Of a stretch of DNA of 64,000 bases, positions 1 through 10,945 are shown piece by piece (the stretch's first letter is position 1; every line of letters starts with the position of its first letter). Both the position numbers and the translations under genes were made by a program. The notes under the pieces were generated by a model. The model saw nothing but the letters and a program-made list of their open reading frames with translations. It made no database searches and was not told the origin of the DNA. Location: NCBI RefSeq assembly GCF_025340265.1, contig NZ_CP022707.1, positions 2,728,501-2,792,500 on the forward strand, read 5' to 3'. This DNA comes from Novosphingobium sp. 9 (GTDB lineage Bacteria > Pseudomonadota > Alphaproteobacteria > Sphingomonadales > Sphingomonadaceae).

Positions 1-164
1 GGCATGAAATCGGGCTTGCCGGGAATCCTCGCGCCGCGCTCGTCGGTGATGAGCGCGACGTGGTGGCCGCGCTTCTCCAGCTCGACCGCCAGCGCGAAGG
101 CCGGGATCAAGTGTCCGCCGGTCCCGCCCGCGGCGAGCACATAGTGACGGCTGACGGTAGTCAT
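1..164 (-). CDS. murG: MurG, N-terminal part (cut by window edge)
   Basis: UDP-GlcNAc:lipid I N-acetylglucosaminyltransferase, which makes lipid II at the inner face of the membrane. Only about the first 54 residues are inside the window. They show the MurG N-terminal Rossmann start with the glycine-rich GGTGGH loop at residues 13-18, followed by a helix (IPAFALAVELEKRGH) and the strand HVALITDERG. The ATG overlaps the ftsW stop (ATGA), so the two genes are translationally coupled, as is usual in the dcw cluster. Confidence 0.93.
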   Translation of the reverse strand, partial: MTTVSRHYVLAAGGTGGHLIPAFALAVELEKRGHHVALITDERGARIPGKPDFM

Positions 165-1357
165 GAACGCTCTCCGATAGCGCCGAGCGAAAACCGCTCG
201 CGCTCGATGAAGGGGTTGCGGCGGGTGATCGCCAGCAGCAGCCCTACACATAAACACATGGCGACGGTGGATGATCCGCCATAGCTGATCAGCGGCAGGG
301 TCATGCCCTTGGACGGGAACAGCTGCAGGTTCACCAGCACGTTGATGAACGCCTGTCCGCCGAACTGCGCGGCAAAGCCCGAGGCGGCGAGCACGGTGAA
401 CAGGTCTTCCTCGCGCGTCAGGCGCAGCATCACGCGGGTCAGCAGCCCCAGATAGAGGAAGATGATGACCATGCAGGCCAGGAGCCCAAACTCCTCGCCG
501 ATGACCGAGAAGATATAGTCGGTATGCGCCTCGGGCAGCGCGAACTTGCGCACGCCCATCCAGAAGCCCCGGCCCGTCCACCCGCCGTTGAGCAGCGTGC
601 GCTGGGCAAGGTCGACCTGATCGAACGCCTGCCCACCGAACAGGAAGTTGTTGATGCGGTTGCGACCGTTCGAATAGGTGAAATACATCAGGACGATCAG
701 CACGGCGCCCAGCCCGCCGAACTGGCCGATGCGCTTCAATGGCATGCCCGCCAGCAGGATCATCACGAAGAAGGTGCAGCCGAACAGCATCGTCGATCCG
801 AAGTCGGGCTGCATCATCAGCAGCGCGGCCAGCATCGCCATGATCGCAAAGCAGATCGCGATCACCGGCATCTTGGGATCGCGCGCCTTCCACGAGAGAA
901 TCCACGCCAGCAGGATCGGGAATCCGGCCTTCAGGAACTCGGACGGCTGGAGCGAGATGCCGAAGCGCAGCCAGCGCTTGGCGCCGTTCACTTCCGAGCC
1001 CACCAGCGGCACCAGCACCAGCGCGAACAGCATCGCCCCGCCCAGCAGGATGCCGAAACGGCGCGCGTTCTCGCGGCTCATCGTCGAGACGCCGAACATC
1101 GCGACAAGGCCCACCAGCTGCCAGCGCACGCCCAGCCAGAAGAAGTAGAGATCGGGCAGCTTCTCGTGCGCGGTCGACAGGCGCTTGGCACTGGCGGGAG
1201 ACCCGGCGGCAACGGCAACGGCCCCGATCGCCATCAGGATCAGCACGAGGATGAGAAGGCCCTGGTCGATCTCCTGCCACCACACCGCCAGACTGCTACG
1301 GCGATTGCGGTTGTAGCGGGCGATCTGCGCTCCGGGCGCGGGCGAGATCGTTGCCAT
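161..1357 (-). CDS. ftsW: Septal peptidoglycan glycosyltransferase FtsW (SEDS family)
   Basis: SEDS-family polytopic membrane protein (398 aa, about ten hydrophobic segments) that polymerises lipid II at the septum together with FtsI. The SEDS signatures are visible: NGAKRWLRFG near residue 124, QPDFGS at 183-188, HTDYIFSVIGEE at 278-289, which holds the conserved acidic residue of the active site, and LPLISYGGSS near the C-terminus. Length is normal. It overlaps murD (TGATG) upstream and murG (ATGA) downstream. RodA is a paralogue, but the position between murD and murG makes FtsW the clear choice. Confidence 0.95.
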   Translation of the reverse strand: MATISPAPGAQIARYNRNRRSSLAVWWQEIDQGLLILVLILMAIGAVAVAAGSPASAKRLSTAHEKLPDLYFFWLGVRWQLVGLVAMFGVSTMSRENARRFGILLGGAMLFALVLVPLVGSEVNGAKRWLRFGISLQPSEFLKAGFPILLAWILSWKARDPKMPVIAICFAIMAMLAALLMMQPDFGSTMLFGCTFFVMILLAGMPLKRIGQFGGLGAVLIVLMYFTYSNGRNRINNFLFGGQAFDQVDLAQRTLLNGGWTGRGFWMGVRKFALPEAHTDYIFSVIGEEFGLLACMVIIFLYLGLLTRVMLRLTREEDLFTVLAASGFAAQFGGQAFINVLVNLQLFPSKGMTLPLISYGGSSTVAMCLCVGLLLAITRRNPFIERERFSLGAIGERS

Positions 1358-2756
1358 CAGCCGGCCTCCGCTCCATCGCTGGTATCGCTACTCTGGGTGG
1401 ATTTCATCGTGTTTTCGAGGCCGCGCTCGGCGATCAGCGCATCGACGATCTGGCGGAACACGTCGCCCCGCGCCTCGTAATCGCGGAACTGGTCGAAGCT
1501 GGCGCAGGCGGGCGAGAGCAGCACCACGTCGCCGGGGCGCGCCGCGTCCATCGCCTGGCGGATCGCCTCGGCCATCATTTCCGAGCGTGTCACCGGCAGA
1601 ACCGGGCCGAGGATCTCGGCAAACCGCGCCCCGGCATCGCCGATGGTATAGGCCGCCGCGACCTGACCGAACCACGGCGCGCACTCGTCGAGATCGTCGC
1701 CCTTGGGAAGGCCGCCCAGAATCCAGTGGATGCGTGGGCCGTTCCCGGCCGGCGGGAAGGCCGCCAGTGCAGGCGCGGTCGAAGCCGGGTTGGTCGCCTT
1801 GCTGTCGTTGACGAAAGTGATCCCGCCCGCCTCGGCCACGCGCTCCATGCGGTGCGGCAAGCCGTGGAAGGTGGGAAGCGCGGGCAGCCACTGCTCGCGC
1901 GTGACGCCCAGCACCTCGACCAGCGCGACGGCGACGGCCACGTTCTGGAGGTTGTGCGGCCCCTGCAACGAAGGCCAGGCGCCCTGAAACGCCACGAGAT
2001 CGGCGCCGGTGACGACCTGCACGTCGGCATCATGGCGGCGCAGGCGCTCCGCCTCGGCGATCGTGCGCGTCTCGGCATCGCCATCGCCGAAGACGGCGGC
2101 GTGCCCTTCCGACTGCATCGTGAACAGCCGCGCCTTGGAATTGGCGTAGGCGGCAAAGCCGTCGTAGCGGTCGAGATGGTCGGGCGTCAGGTTGAGCAGC
2201 GCCGCCGCGTCGCAATCGAGGCTGCGGGTCAGGTCGATCTGGTAGCTCGACAGCTCCAGCACATAGACACCGCCTTCGGGCAGCGGCTCGGTGGAGAGGA
2301 TCGGCACGCCGATATTGCCGCCGAAGCGCGCGGGGATGCCTGCCTCGTCGAGGATATGGCGGACCAGCGAGGTGGTGGTCGACTTGCCGTTGGTGCCGGT
2401 GATGCCGATCACGCGATGCGCCGGCAGGCTGGCGCGGGCCAGCGCAAACAGTTCGATATCGCCGATCAGCGGCACGCCAGCCCGGCGTGCGGCCTCACCC
2501 ACCGGGTGGGTGTTGATCGGCACGCCGGCGAGACGACGAGGCCGTCATAGCCCGAGATGTCGGCCAGCACCGGATCGGCCAGCGTCAGCCGTCTGGTTTC
2601 CTTGTAGGGGCACAGCGCGGTGCGCGGCTCTTCGCGCGCGTCCCAGGCCATGACATGCGCGCCGCTCTCCAGCAGCGTCTGGACCGTCGCCATGCCGGAG
2701 CGGGCAAGGCCCAGCACCGCGTAGCGTTTTCCGGCGAAGACGGGAGAGACGATCAT
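1357..2756 (-). CDS. murD: UDP-N-acetylmuramoyl-L-alanine:D-glutamate ligase MurD (frameshifted as read)
   Basis: Adds D-glutamate to UDP-MurNAc-L-Ala in the cytoplasm. The reading frame is broken near 2525: the N-terminal part (from ATG 2756, MIVSPVFAGKRYAVLGLARSG) ends in-frame with VVSP, and the rest continues one frame over as VPINTHPVGEAARR. Restoring one G (C on the plus strand) next to CCGG gives a continuous 466-residue protein with VVSPGVPINTHP and the ATP-binding motif GTNGKST at about residues 121-127. The gene is essential and the rest is intact, so a base-calling deletion is far more likely than a true pseudogene. It overlaps ftsW by one base. Confidence 0.9.
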
Positions 2757-2770
2757 CGCAAGGCTACCCC

Positions 2771-3841
2771 TTATCGCAGTTTCAGCGTGGAAAGGCCAAG
2801 CACGGCGAGCACCAGCGAGATGATCCAGAAGCGGATCACCACGGTCGATTCAGCCCAGCCCTTCTGCTCGAAATGGTGGTGGATCGGCGCCATGCGGAAC
2901 ACGCGGCGTCCCGTGCGCTTGAACCAGAAGACCTGGATGATGACCGAGGCCGCCTCCAGCACGAACAGCCCGCCGACCACGGCCAGCACGATCTCGTGAT
3001 GGGCAGACACGGCGATGGCGCCCAGCGCTCCGCCAAGGGCGAGGCTGCCGGTGTCGCCCATGAACACGGCCGCAGGCGGCGCGTTGAACCACAGGAAGGC
3101 AAGGCCTGCGCCCATGATCCCGGTACAGAAGATCGCCAGCTCGCCCGCGCCCGGCACATGCGGAATGCCGAGGTAGTGCGCATAGTCGACGCGGCCCGCG
3201 AGGTAGCAGATGATCGCGAAGGTGCCCGCCGCGATGATCACCGGCATCGTCGCCAGACCGTCCAGCCCGTCGGTCAGGTTCACCGCATTGCCCGCACCGA
3301 CGATCACCACGGCGGCAAAGACGTAGTAGAACGGCCCGAGCGGAATGTAGTGGTTCGACAGGAACGGCACATAAAGGTTGGTGTTCAGCTGGTGGACGAT
3401 GATCCACGAGGCGATGCCCGCCACCACGAATTCGGCCAGCAGGCGCACCTTGCCCGAAAGCCCGGCGTGGCTGCGCTTCGTCACCTTGTCGTAATCGTCG
3501 AGGAAGCCGATCAGGCCGAAGCCCGCCGTCACCGCCATGCAGGCCCAGACGAACGGATTGAACACATCCATCCACAGCAGCATCGAGACGATCAGCGAGG
3601 TCAGGATCATCAGCCCGCCCATCGTCGGCGTGCCGCGCTTGGCGAGGTGGGTCTGCGGGCCATCCTCGCGGATCGGCTGCCCCTTGCCCTGCCGCACGCG
3701 CAGCATCGAGATGAAGCGCGGCCCGATGACCAGACCGATCAGCAGCGCAGTGATCAGCGCCCCGCCGGAGCGGAACGACTGATAGCGGAAGAGATTGGCC
3801 AGTCCCTCAAAGTGGAACAGATCGGCAAGAAGATACAGCAT
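2771..3841 (-). CDS. mraY: Phospho-N-acetylmuramoyl-pentapeptide transferase MraY
   Basis: Integral membrane enzyme that transfers phospho-MurNAc-pentapeptide to undecaprenyl phosphate, giving lipid I. The start is taken at [13 protein letters not shown] (356 aa, the usual size); the open frame runs further upstream, but that part overlaps murF and does not look like MraY. Signatures: [18 protein letters not shown] near residue 59, [10 protein letters not shown] at 113-122, [10 protein letters not shown] at 188-197, GDTGS, and the HHHFEQKGW loop close to the C-terminus. It sits 17 bp downstream of murF and 14 bp upstream of murD in the same operon. Confidence 0.95.
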   Translation of the reverse strand: MLYLLADLFHFEGLANLFRYQSFRSGGALITALLIGLVIGPRFISMLRVRQGKGQPIREDGPQTHLAKRGTPTMGGLMILTSLIVSMLLWMDVFNPFVWACMAVTAGFGLIGFLDDYDKVTKRSHAGLSGKVRLLAEFVVAGIASWIIVHQLNTNLYVPFLSNHYIPLGPFYYVFAAVVIVGAGNAVNLTDGLDGLATMPVIIAAGTFAIICYLAGRVDYAHYLGIPHVPGAGELAIFCTGIMGAGLAFLWFNAPPAAVFMGDTGSLALGGALGAIAVSAHHEIVLAVVGGLFVLEAASVIIQVFWFKRTGRRVFRMAPIHHHFEQKGWAESTVVIRFWIISLVLAVLGLSTLKLR

Positions 3842-3858
3842 TGTCTCCGGGGTCCCCC

Positions 3859-5412
3859 TCACCCTTCCTGGTTGCTGAACGCGCGCACGAGAGAAGCCAG
3901 ACCTACCGAATTCGATCCCTTCACCAGGACGGCATCGTCCCGTTCGAGGCCGAACGCGCGCAGGGCGTCCACAGCTTCTCCCACATTCGCGCAATGCGTG
4001 AATGGCACCGGTTTGTGAAGCACAGAAGGCCCGGTTTTCCCCGGTCCGTCCGATTTTCGAGCAGCTTCAAGCACATCCTCAAGTGCCGCCATTTCCGGCC
4101 CGACGAGGATCGCGTAATCGACGTGCGCCTCGGCGAGCGGCCCGGCGAGTTCGGCGTGGAACGCGGGGCCGTGATCGCCCAGTTCCTTCATCGCGCCGAG
4201 CACTGCGATCCGACGCTTTGCCGGGGTGCGCCCCAGCTGCGCCAGCGTGGCGCGCATCGAGGCGGGATTGGCGTTGTAGCTTTCGTCGATCAGCAGCGCC
4301 GTGCGCTTGCCCTGCGCGTCCGGCGCGCCGCCGGGAACCTCGATCTGCACATGCGCGCCGCGCCCGGCGAGGCCCTCCATCTCGGCCAGCGCCACGCCCG
4401 CCGCGCCCAGATCGCCATCGACCGCGCACACGGCCGCCATCACCGCCAGCGAATTGAGCACCTGATGCTCGCCCGGCGCCGCGACGGTATAGCACACCCG
4501 CCTGTCGCCCATGTCGACGGTGACGAGCGAGCCGCCGCCGATCGCGGGCACGGCATCAAGCAGGCGCACATCCGCGCCCACAGCCTTGCCGAACGAGACG
4601 GCCGTGACGCCCAGCTTCGTCGCCGCATCGCGAAGACGCTCGAACCACGGGCTGTCGGCGGGGATCACCGCGACGCCGCCCCGATTCCCGCCAATACTTT
4701 CAAGGCCTTCGAAGATCTCCGCCTTGGCATCGGCGATGGCCTCCATCGAGCCGAGCATCTCGATATGCGCAGGCGCGATGGTGGTGATGACGGCGACGTT
4801 CGGGCGCACCTGACGGGTCAGCGCGGCGATCTCGCCCGCGTGGTTCATCCCCATCTCGAAAATGCCGAACCGCGCGCGCGAGGGCATACGCGACAGGCTG
4901 AGCGGCACGCCGACGTGGTTGTTGTAGCTCTTGACCGAGCGGTGCGCGTCCCCGTGCGAGGCGCGGTCGAGCGCGGCGAAGATCGCCTCCTTCACGCCGG
5001 TCTTGCCCACCGATCCGGTCACGCCGATGATCGGGCCGCGTGCCCGCTCACGCGCGGCGGCGCCCAGCGCTTCCAGCGCCGCCGTGGTATCGGCGACAAG
5101 GATATGCGGCCCCTCGACGGGCCGGTCGACCACCACGGCGCCTGCGCCCTTCTCGAAGGCCATGGGCACGAAGCGATGGCCGTCCATCGCCTCGCCCTTC
5201 ATGGCGAAGAACAAGTCGCCCGGCTGCACGTCGCGGCTGTCGATCTCGACGCCGGTGACGGTGAAATCGCCGCTCGCCGTGCCTTGCATGACCTGCGCGA
5301 GCGTCGCCGAATCCCACAGCGCGCCCAGCGGCTCCCGAGGCGCGTCCGTGCCGGAGGCGGCACCGGCGTCAGCCGAAGCCGGCCATTCGAGGATACGGAC
5401 TGCTGCGCTCAT
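3859..5412 (-). CDS. murF: UDP-MurNAc-tripeptide:D-alanyl-D-alanine ligase MurF
   Basis: Cytoplasmic Mur ligase adding D-Ala-D-Ala to the tripeptide precursor (517 aa, slightly longer than the usual 450-480). The ATP loop GSVGKT is at residues 133-138, and [11 protein letters not shown] near residue 387 is the conserved C-terminal MurF motif. The first 30 residues are Ala/Gly/Pro-rich and not conserved in the family, so a later start is conceivable, but none has better support. It follows murE with a 4-bp gap. Confidence 0.94.
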   Translation of the reverse strand: MSAAVRILEWPASADAGAASGTDAPREPLGALWDSATLAQVMQGTASGDFTVTGVEIDSRDVQPGDLFFAMKGEAMDGHRFVPMAFEKGAGAVVVDRPVEGPHILVADTTAALEALGAAARERARGPIIGVTGSVGKTGVKEAIFAALDRASHGDAHRSVKSYNNHVGVPLSLSRMPSRARFGIFEMGMNHAGEIAALTRQVRPNVAVITTIAPAHIEMLGSMEAIADAKAEIFEGLESIGGNRGGVAVIPADSPWFERLRDAATKLGVTAVSFGKAVGADVRLLDAVPAIGGGSLVTVDMGDRRVCYTVAAPGEHQVLNSLAVMAAVCAVDGDLGAAGVALAEMEGLAGRGAHVQIEVPGGAPDAQGKRTALLIDESYNANPASMRATLAQLGRTPAKRRIAVLGAMKELGDHGPAFHAELAGPLAEAHVDYAILVGPEMAALEDVLEAARKSDGPGKTGPSVLHKPVPFTHCANVGEAVDALRAFGLERDDAVLVKGSNSVGLASLVRAFSNQEG

Positions 5413-5416
5413 CGGC

Positions 5417-6895
5417 TTATCTCCCGTGGGTGCCGGCCATTTCCCTGGCCACTGTCACATCGTCGAACGGCAGCACGCGCGCATCCGCGCCGCTGCCGAT
5501 GATCTGCCCCTGTTCGTGTCCCTTGCCCGCGACGAGGACGATATCGCCCGCCTTCGCCTCGACGACGGCGGCAAAGATCGCCTCGCGCCGGTCGCCGATG
5601 TCGCGGGCCTTGTCGTCGCATCCGGCCAGAACCTCGGCGCGGATCGCGTTCGGGTCCTCGCCGCGCGGATTGTCGTCGGTGACGATCACCACCTCGGCGC
5701 CCTCGCAGGCGACGCGACCCATCTGCGGACGCTTGCCGCGATCGCGGTCGCCACCCGCGCCGAACACCACGATCAGGCGGCCTGTTACGTGCGGGCGCAG
5801 CGCGGCAATGGCCGCTTCCAGCGCATCGGGCGTGTGGGCATAATCGACATAGATCGGCGCGCCCACCATGGTCAGCCCTGCCCGCTCCAGTCGGCCGCGC
5901 ACGGTGACAAGCCTCTTCATCGCATCGAAGGTCGCGTAAGGCTCACCCCCGCAGGCCAGCACCAGCCCTGCGGAAACCAGCGCATTGGCGGCCTGGTAGG
6001 CGCCGATCAGCGGCAGGTCGATGCGGCGCTGCTTGCCCTCGTGCTCGATCTCCAGCACCTGCCCCAAGGCCCCCGGCGTGCGCGAGAGCAGGCGGATGCC
6101 GGTGCCCTTCGTGCCGACCGTGAAAACCTTGAGCCCGCGCGCCTCGGCATGGGCAACGGCCTTGTCCGACCATTCATCGTCGGCCCAGATCACGGCGGTG
6201 CCGTCAGGCGCGACCACTTCGTCGAACAGGCGCATCTTGGCCGCGAAGTAATCGTCCATGTCGGCATGGTAATCGAGATGGTCGCGCGACAGGTTGGTGA
6301 AGGCCCCGGCAGTGACGCGCGGCCCTTCGTTGCGGAACTGCGAGAGGCCGTGGCTCGAAGCCTCATAGGCCAGATGCGTCACGCCTTCGCGGGCAAGGCC
6401 GGTGAGATTGGCGAGGAACGTCACGACATCGGGTGTGGTCAGCCCGGTCGAGACGGTCTCGTCGCTGGTGGTGACGCCCAGCGTGCCGATGGACGCGGCG
6501 CGCAGGCCCGCCATGCGCCACAGCTGGCGGGTCAGCTCGACGTTCGAGGTCTTGCCGTTGGTGCCGGTGACGGCGACGATGGTCTCGGGCACCGGCTGGA
6601 AGAACGGCGCGGCCAGCTTCGCAAAGGCGCGGCGCGGCTCGGCATCGTGGATCGCGACCGCACCGTCCACCGTGACGCCCGGCGCGGTGACGACCGCCAC
6701 GGCGCCCGCCTCGATCGCGGCGGCAATGAAATCCTCGCCATTGACGCGCGCGCCCCTGAAGGCGCCGAACACGGTGCCCGGCGCGACCTTGCGATGGTCG
6801 ATCGCAAAGCCGGTGACGGTCGTGTCGAGACGGTCCTGCGACGCGCCTTCAGGCAAAGTCACGCCTGCGGCGGCAGCAAGCTGCGCGAGGTTCAT
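5417..6895 (-). CDS. murE: UDP-MurNAc-L-Ala-D-Glu:meso-diaminopimelate ligase MurE
   Basis: Third-residue Mur ligase (492 aa). GTNGKTS at 111-117 is the ATP loop, and DDNPRGEDP in the C-terminal domain is the DNPR motif that selects meso-diaminopimelate rather than lysine, as expected for a Gram-negative organism. The ATG shares four bases (ATGA) with the ftsI stop. Confidence 0.96.
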   Translation of the reverse strand: MNLAQLAAAAGVTLPEGASQDRLDTTVTGFAIDHRKVAPGTVFGAFRGARVNGEDFIAAAIEAGAVAVVTAPGVTVDGAVAIHDAEPRRAFAKLAAPFFQPVPETIVAVTGTNGKTSNVELTRQLWRMAGLRAASIGTLGVTTSDETVSTGLTTPDVVTFLANLTGLAREGVTHLAYEASSHGLSQFRNEGPRVTAGAFTNLSRDHLDYHADMDDYFAAKMRLFDEVVAPDGTAVIWADDEWSDKAVAHAEARGLKVFTVGTKGTGIRLLSRTPGALGQVLEIEHEGKQRRIDLPLIGAYQAANALVSAGLVLACGGEPYATFDAMKRLVTVRGRLERAGLTMVGAPIYVDYAHTPDALEAAIAALRPHVTGRLIVVFGAGGDRDRGKRPQMGRVACEGAEVVIVTDDNPRGEDPNAIRAEVLAGCDDKARDIGDRREAIFAAVVEAKAGDIVLVAGKGHEQGQIIGSGADARVLPFDDVTVAREMAGTHGR

Positions 6896-8664
6896 TCGGA
6901 AGTGTCTCCCTTGATCAGCGGGCGAAGGTCGGAAATGTCGATGTCGCGTGTGTCATCGGGCATCACGCCGAGCAAGGGGCCGATGCGCGGAATGACCCGC
7001 CCCACGACCGGTGCGGCGTTCCAGGCGGCGGTGCGCTGGAACGAGGTCATCTCGGTGCCCTGCGGCTCGTCGAGCATGGCGATCACCACGTAGCGCGGCT
7101 TGTCCATCGGGAAGGCCGCCGCGAAGGTGGAGATCAGCGAGTGATGGCGATAGCCGTGGACGCCGGGCTTTTCCGCCGAACCGGTCTTGCCGCCCACGCG
7201 GAAGCCCTCGGCATTGGCCGAGCGACCGGTGCCAAACGCCACGATCAGGCGCAGCATCTGGCGGATCTTGGCGCTGGTCGAAGCCTTGAACACGCGGCGC
7301 CCTGCAGGCACCTCGTCGGGCGAGAGCTTCCGCAGCGTCGCCGGGCGCCAGATCCCGCCGTTGACCAGCGCGGCATAGCCCATGGCAAGGTGCAGCGGGG
7401 TGACAGCGATGCCGTGACCGTAGGAGACGGTCATCGTGCGCACGCGCGACCACTTGCCCGAAGGCCAGATCGGGAAACCGCGCGCGGGCAGTTCGATGGG
7501 CGGGCGGGCGTTCATGCCCAGCTTCTCCATCGTCGCCTTCAGCCGCTCGCCGCCCAGCTCGTCCGCCACTTCGGCGCTGACGACGTTGGACGAGTGCATC
7601 AGCATCTCGGGCACGTTCATCATCGGCGGCATCTTGTGCGCATCCTTGATCATGAACCCGCCCATCGGGAACGGCTTGGACGGGTACAGGCGCGCAAGGT
7701 TCGTCACCGTCCCGGCGTCGATGGCGGCGGCGACGTTGAACGGCTTGAAGCACGAACCCAGCTCGTAGACCTGGTTGGTCACGCGGTTGAAGCCGTGGGG
7801 GGTATCGCCCTCCTCGGCCTGCTCCTTCGAGATCATCATGTCGCCGGGGAGCACGTGGTTCGGATCGAACGAGGGCAGCGAGGCCAGCGCCATCACTTCG
7901 CCGGTATCGACATCGAGCACCACGCCCGCCGCGCCCTTGGCATGCGAATCCGCCATGCCGCGCGCCAGTTCGTCCTCCAGCGCGCCCTGCACGCGGTAGT
8001 CGATCGAGAGCACCGAAGGATGCTCGCGCCCATCAATGGAGGTGAGCTGCTTGTCGAAGGCCTCCTCCATGCCGACCTTGCCCTTGCCGTAGCTGTCGAC
8101 ATAGCCCAGCACATGCGCCGCCATCGACCCTTGCGGGTAATAGCGGCTTTCCTCCAGCGGGAACTCCAGCGAAGGCTCACCCAGCGCGTGGACCTTGTTG
8201 GCATCCTCGGGCAGGATCGAGCGGCGCAGGTAGCCCGGCTTGCCCGAGGCCAGTTCGGCGGCGACCTTGTTCACGTCCAGATCGGGGAAGATTTTCTGCA
8301 GCCCCAGCGCCACCTGCATCGGCGTGTGGATCAGCGGCGGCCCGTCGGTCATCGCCTTGGGATTGAACCACAGCGAATAAGTGCGGAAATCCTCGGCCAG
8401 CGGCACGCCGTTGCGATCGACGATCTCGCCGCGCGCGGGCAGCAGCGCCTCGGCCAGATCGTCGCTGCCCGAACTTGCCCCGGTGATCCCCAGAATGCAC
8501 AGACGGATCAACGCGACGATGCTGATCAGCGTGAAGCCGACCAGCACCCAGAGCGTCCGCCATTTCGCCGTCAGCAGCGCCTTCTGGCGCACGCTCGCCA
8601 GCCGGTGCCGTCCAGTCGCGACGGTCGTCGGTATGGATAGTCCTGGCACCGGTTGGGCTGTCAC
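6892..8664 (-). CDS. ftsI: Septal transpeptidase FtsI (PBP3)
   Basis: Class B penicillin-binding protein, the septal D,D-transpeptidase that pairs with FtsW. One N-terminal membrane anchor (about residues 38-60) precedes a PBP dimerisation domain and a transpeptidase domain with all three active-site motifs: SCFK (catalytic Ser about 304), SSN (about 358-360) and KTG in GGKTGSAEKPG. Length 590 aa is normal. The start is GTG, overlapping the ftsL stop (GTGA). A member of the dcw operon. Confidence 0.95.
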   Translation of the reverse strand: MTAQPVPGLSIPTTVATGRHRLASVRQKALLTAKWRTLWVLVGFTLISIVALIRLCILGITGASSGSDDLAEALLPARGEIVDRNGVPLAEDFRTYSLWFNPKAMTDGPPLIHTPMQVALGLQKIFPDLDVNKVAAELASGKPGYLRRSILPEDANKVHALGEPSLEFPLEESRYYPQGSMAAHVLGYVDSYGKGKVGMEEAFDKQLTSIDGREHPSVLSIDYRVQGALEDELARGMADSHAKGAAGVVLDVDTGEVMALASLPSFDPNHVLPGDMMISKEQAEEGDTPHGFNRVTNQVYELGSCFKPFNVAAAIDAGTVTNLARLYPSKPFPMGGFMIKDAHKMPPMMNVPEMLMHSSNVVSAEVADELGGERLKATMEKLGMNARPPIELPARGFPIWPSGKWSRVRTMTVSYGHGIAVTPLHLAMGYAALVNGGIWRPATLRKLSPDEVPAGRRVFKASTSAKIRQMLRLIVAFGTGRSANAEGFRVGGKTGSAEKPGVHGYRHHSLISTFAAAFPMDKPRYVVIAMLDEPQGTEMTSFQRTAAWNAAPVVGRVIPRIGPLLGVMPDDTRDIDISDLRPLIKGDTSE

Positions 8665-9239
8665 TGGTCGCCGGCTTGCGCCACCTCGATACGGGCGAGT
8701 CGATTGCCCAGCTGCGAGGCGTCGGACGCCATCGCGGTGCGGGCACGCTCGCGGTTGCGCGCGTCGGCATCGACGCTCTTCTCGGCATCGGCGTTCATGG
8801 CTGCGGCATGCGCTTCGCTCACCGGCGAGGCCATGGCGAGCAGCGAGCTGCCGTCACCCGACTTCGGCTTGCCGTCGAGCGGGGTGCCGTCCGGGCCTTC
8901 GGCGCTGGCGTAGCGGATCGGGTTCGGCGCGTCCGGTCCCGGTGCGGCGCCCAGCATCGCCAGCTGGCGCTCACCCTCGACGTACTGCGCGGCGCCGGGT
9001 GCCTTGTAGCCGAACTCCAGGTCGTTGATCAGCTTGAGCTGCTGCTGGTTGGCGCGGGTCTGGAACTCGGTCTGCAGGAAATCGATGCTGCGCTGCGTGG
9101 CGACGATGCGCACGTCGGTGGCATGAACCTGGCTCTTCACCGCATTGACGCGCAGCGTCAGCGCGATCGTCAGCACGAGACAGACGAGCAACACGGCGCC
9201 CCAGCCGATGGAGTGGACGCGATCGCGGGTGAGGTTCAT
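8661..9239 (-). CDS. ftsL: Cell-division protein FtsL, long alphaproteobacterial form
   Basis: Short cytoplasmic tail, one membrane helix (about residues 12-30, [17 protein letters not shown]) and a periplasmic region that begins as a coiled coil ([19 protein letters not shown]). This is the FtsL layout, and the gene lies between rsmH and ftsI, exactly where ftsL belongs. At 192 aa it is longer than the roughly 120 aa of E. coli FtsL. The C-terminal 90 residues are rich in Ala, Asp and Ser and probably disordered. It overlaps both neighbours by four bases. Confidence 0.85.
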   Translation of the reverse strand: MNLTRDRVHSIGWGAVLLVCLVLTIALTLRVNAVKSQVHATDVRIVATQRSIDFLQTEFQTRANQQQLKLINDLEFGYKAPGAAQYVEGERQLAMLGAAPGPDAPNPIRYASAEGPDGTPLDGKPKSGDGSSLLAMASPVSEAHAAAMNADAEKSVDADARNRERARTAMASDASQLGNRLARIEVAQAGDQ

Positions 9240-10273
9240 GCGGCACTCCTGCTGGCAGCACGGGGGGATTGAGGGGGAAGGTCGGAAGGACCGGAAGGAG
9301 CCGCTGCGGTGCGCACGGCAGAGCGCAGCGTGGCCGACCGGGATCGAGGGTTGAGCGTCAGTTCCACTTCGCCGGGGCGGATCGCCTTCGACAGGCGGGC
9401 AAAGCGCACCGGCGCCGCCTCGCCCAGCTGCGGCAGATGGCGCGAGGTGGACGCGCCCGCGCCGCTGGCATCGCGCAGGTAGCGCTTGACGATACGGTCT
9501 TCGAGGCTGTGGAACGTCACCACGGCCAGCCGCCCGCCTTCGCGCAGCAGCGCCTCGGCACCGGCAAGGCCCTGCTCCAGTTCCTCAAGCTCGCGGTTCA
9601 CATGGATGCGGATCGCCTGGAAGCTGCGCGTCGCCGGGTCCTTGGGCGCACCGGGCTTGTGCCCCAGCGCCCGGCGGATCACGCGGGCCAGCTCGCCCGT
9701 GGTGGTCAGCGGGCGCGCGGCAACGATGGCGCGGGCGACGCGGCGCGACTGGCGCTCTTCCCCGTAGAGATAGAGCACGTCGGCGATCTCGCTGTCTTCC
9801 GCCGTGTTCACGAAGTCGGCGGCGGAATAGCCGTCCTGGCTCATGCGCATGTCGAGCGGGCCGTCGCCTGCGAACGAGAAGCCGCGCTCGGCCTGATCGA
9901 GCTGCATCGACGACACGCCGATATCCATCACCACGCCATCGACCTGCGGCACGCCTGCCTCTGCCATGGCCTCGGCCATTTCCGAGAAGCGGCGCGCGTG
10001 CAGCACCAGACGCGGCGGCGTCATCGTGCGCTCGGGCCAGGCGTCCGGGTTGGCCTCGACGGCGGCGATCGCATCGGGATCGCGGTCGAAGGCATGCACG
10101 GTGGCCCCTGCATCGAGCAGACGGCGGGTATAGCCGCCCGCGCCGAAGGTCGCATCGACGATGACGTCGCCCGGCTGGATCGCCAGTTCGCGCTCCACCT
10201 CGTCCAGCAGGACGGGGATGTGCGGCGCTTCGCCAGCGTTCGGGCCATGGGGCGGATTCTGGGGCGCGCTCAC
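9236..10273 (-). CDS. rsmH: 16S rRNA (cytosine1402-N4)-methyltransferase RsmH
   Basis: SAM-dependent methyltransferase that modifies C1402 in the decoding centre of 16S rRNA. The N-terminus [37 protein letters not shown] holds the SAM-binding motif I (DATFGAGG). [21 protein letters not shown] and the [21 protein letters not shown] block are typical of MraW/RsmH. At 345 aa it is slightly long because of a Pro/Ser-rich tail. Second gene of the dcw operon, overlapping mraZ by four bases. Confidence 0.95.
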   Translation of the reverse strand: MSAPQNPPHGPNAGEAPHIPVLLDEVERELAIQPGDVIVDATFGAGGYTRRLLDAGATVHAFDRDPDAIAAVEANPDAWPERTMTPPRLVLHARRFSEMAEAMAEAGVPQVDGVVMDIGVSSMQLDQAERGFSFAGDGPLDMRMSQDGYSAADFVNTAEDSEIADVLYLYGEERQSRRVARAIVAARPLTTTGELARVIRRALGHKPGAPKDPATRSFQAIRIHVNRELEELEQGLAGAEALLREGGRLAVVTFHSLEDRIVKRYLRDASGAGASTSRHLPQLGEAAPVRFARLSKAIRPGEVELTLNPRSRSATLRSAVRTAAAPSGPSDLPPQSPRAASRSAA

Positions 10274-10767
10274 TTCTTCACCTTCGCGGCTTCCTTGGCC
10301 GCCAGGTTGCGGCAGGCGACCTGCGCCGCGCGCCAGCTGTCGTCCATGGCGTAGAGCGCCTCAGGGTTCCACAGCGTAAAGAAGCGGCCCGCGCCGTGGA
10401 AATAGAGCTGGTCGCCGACATCGCCCAGCGTCGCCAGCACTTCGGGCAGCACGAAGCGGCCCGAACCGTCGAACGGCACTTCGGAATAGTTGTAGAGGTC
10501 CATCGCCCGCTTTTCGGCGTCGTATTCGCGACCGGCGCGTACGGCGCGCTCTTCCTCGTCGCGGATCTGCTGGTCGAAATCGCCGATGCGCGATTCGCCG
10601 TAGCCGACGAGGCATTCCCAGCGATCATGCTTGGCGAGGTAGAGCGCGGGGCGGCCGCCGCTCGATTCCTTCACCGTCGAGCGGAACGCAGCGGGCAGCA
10701 CGAAGCGGTTCTTGTCGCGTAAAAGCGAAAAGCCCTGCCCGCTGTAGATGTATGGCCGGTCAGCCAT
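10270..10767 (-). CDS. mraZ: Transcriptional regulator MraZ
   Basis: First gene of the dcw operon; AbrB-fold DNA-binding protein that represses its own operon in E. coli. Two tandem half-domains each carry the DxxxR-type signature ([12 protein letters not shown] near residue 18 and [13 protein letters not shown] near 98). The start is set at [12 protein letters not shown] (165 aa); an upstream in-frame extension to 10887 is not MraZ-like. A candidate MraZ operator lies upstream at 10911-10945. Confidence 0.92.
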   Translation of the reverse strand: MADRPYIYSGQGFSLLRDKNRFVLPAAFRSTVKESSGGRPALYLAKHDRWECLVGYGESRIGDFDQQIRDEEERAVRAGREYDAEKRAMDLYNYSEVPFDGSGRFVLPEVLATLGDVGDQLYFHGAGRFFTLWNPEALYAMDDSWRAAQVACRNLAAKEAAKVKK

Positions 10768-10910
10768 ATGCCCTGTTTCGCCCCGAGATGAATAAACGCC
10801 ATGCGAAACAGCCTCTTCCCCGCCATCCGCGCAGAGACGCGAACGGGCGTTCGCACCACGACAGACGGCGCGACGAGAATCAGCCATTCCGATTGGCTCT
10901 GTTTGTATAA

Positions 10911-10945
10911 CGGGAAATTCGGGGATTAAAGGGAAATCTGGGGAT
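10911..10945 (+). promoter_or_regulatory. Candidate MraZ operator: four GGGA repeats
   Basis: GGGA occurs at 10912, 10922, 10931 and 10941, that is at 10, 9 and 10-bp steps. MraZ is known to bind TGGG-type direct repeats at about 10-bp period in the mraZ promoter. Here the repeats are on the strand opposite to mraZ, which is unusual. A TATAC-like box (GTTATAC on the minus strand, about 10904-10910) directly follows, so binding would cover the -35 region. Confidence 0.45.

Noticed and set aside
1357..2756. murD as a real pseudogene
   Set aside because: A single missing base restores a perfect MurD; the gene is essential and the same type of loss recurs in seven other places.
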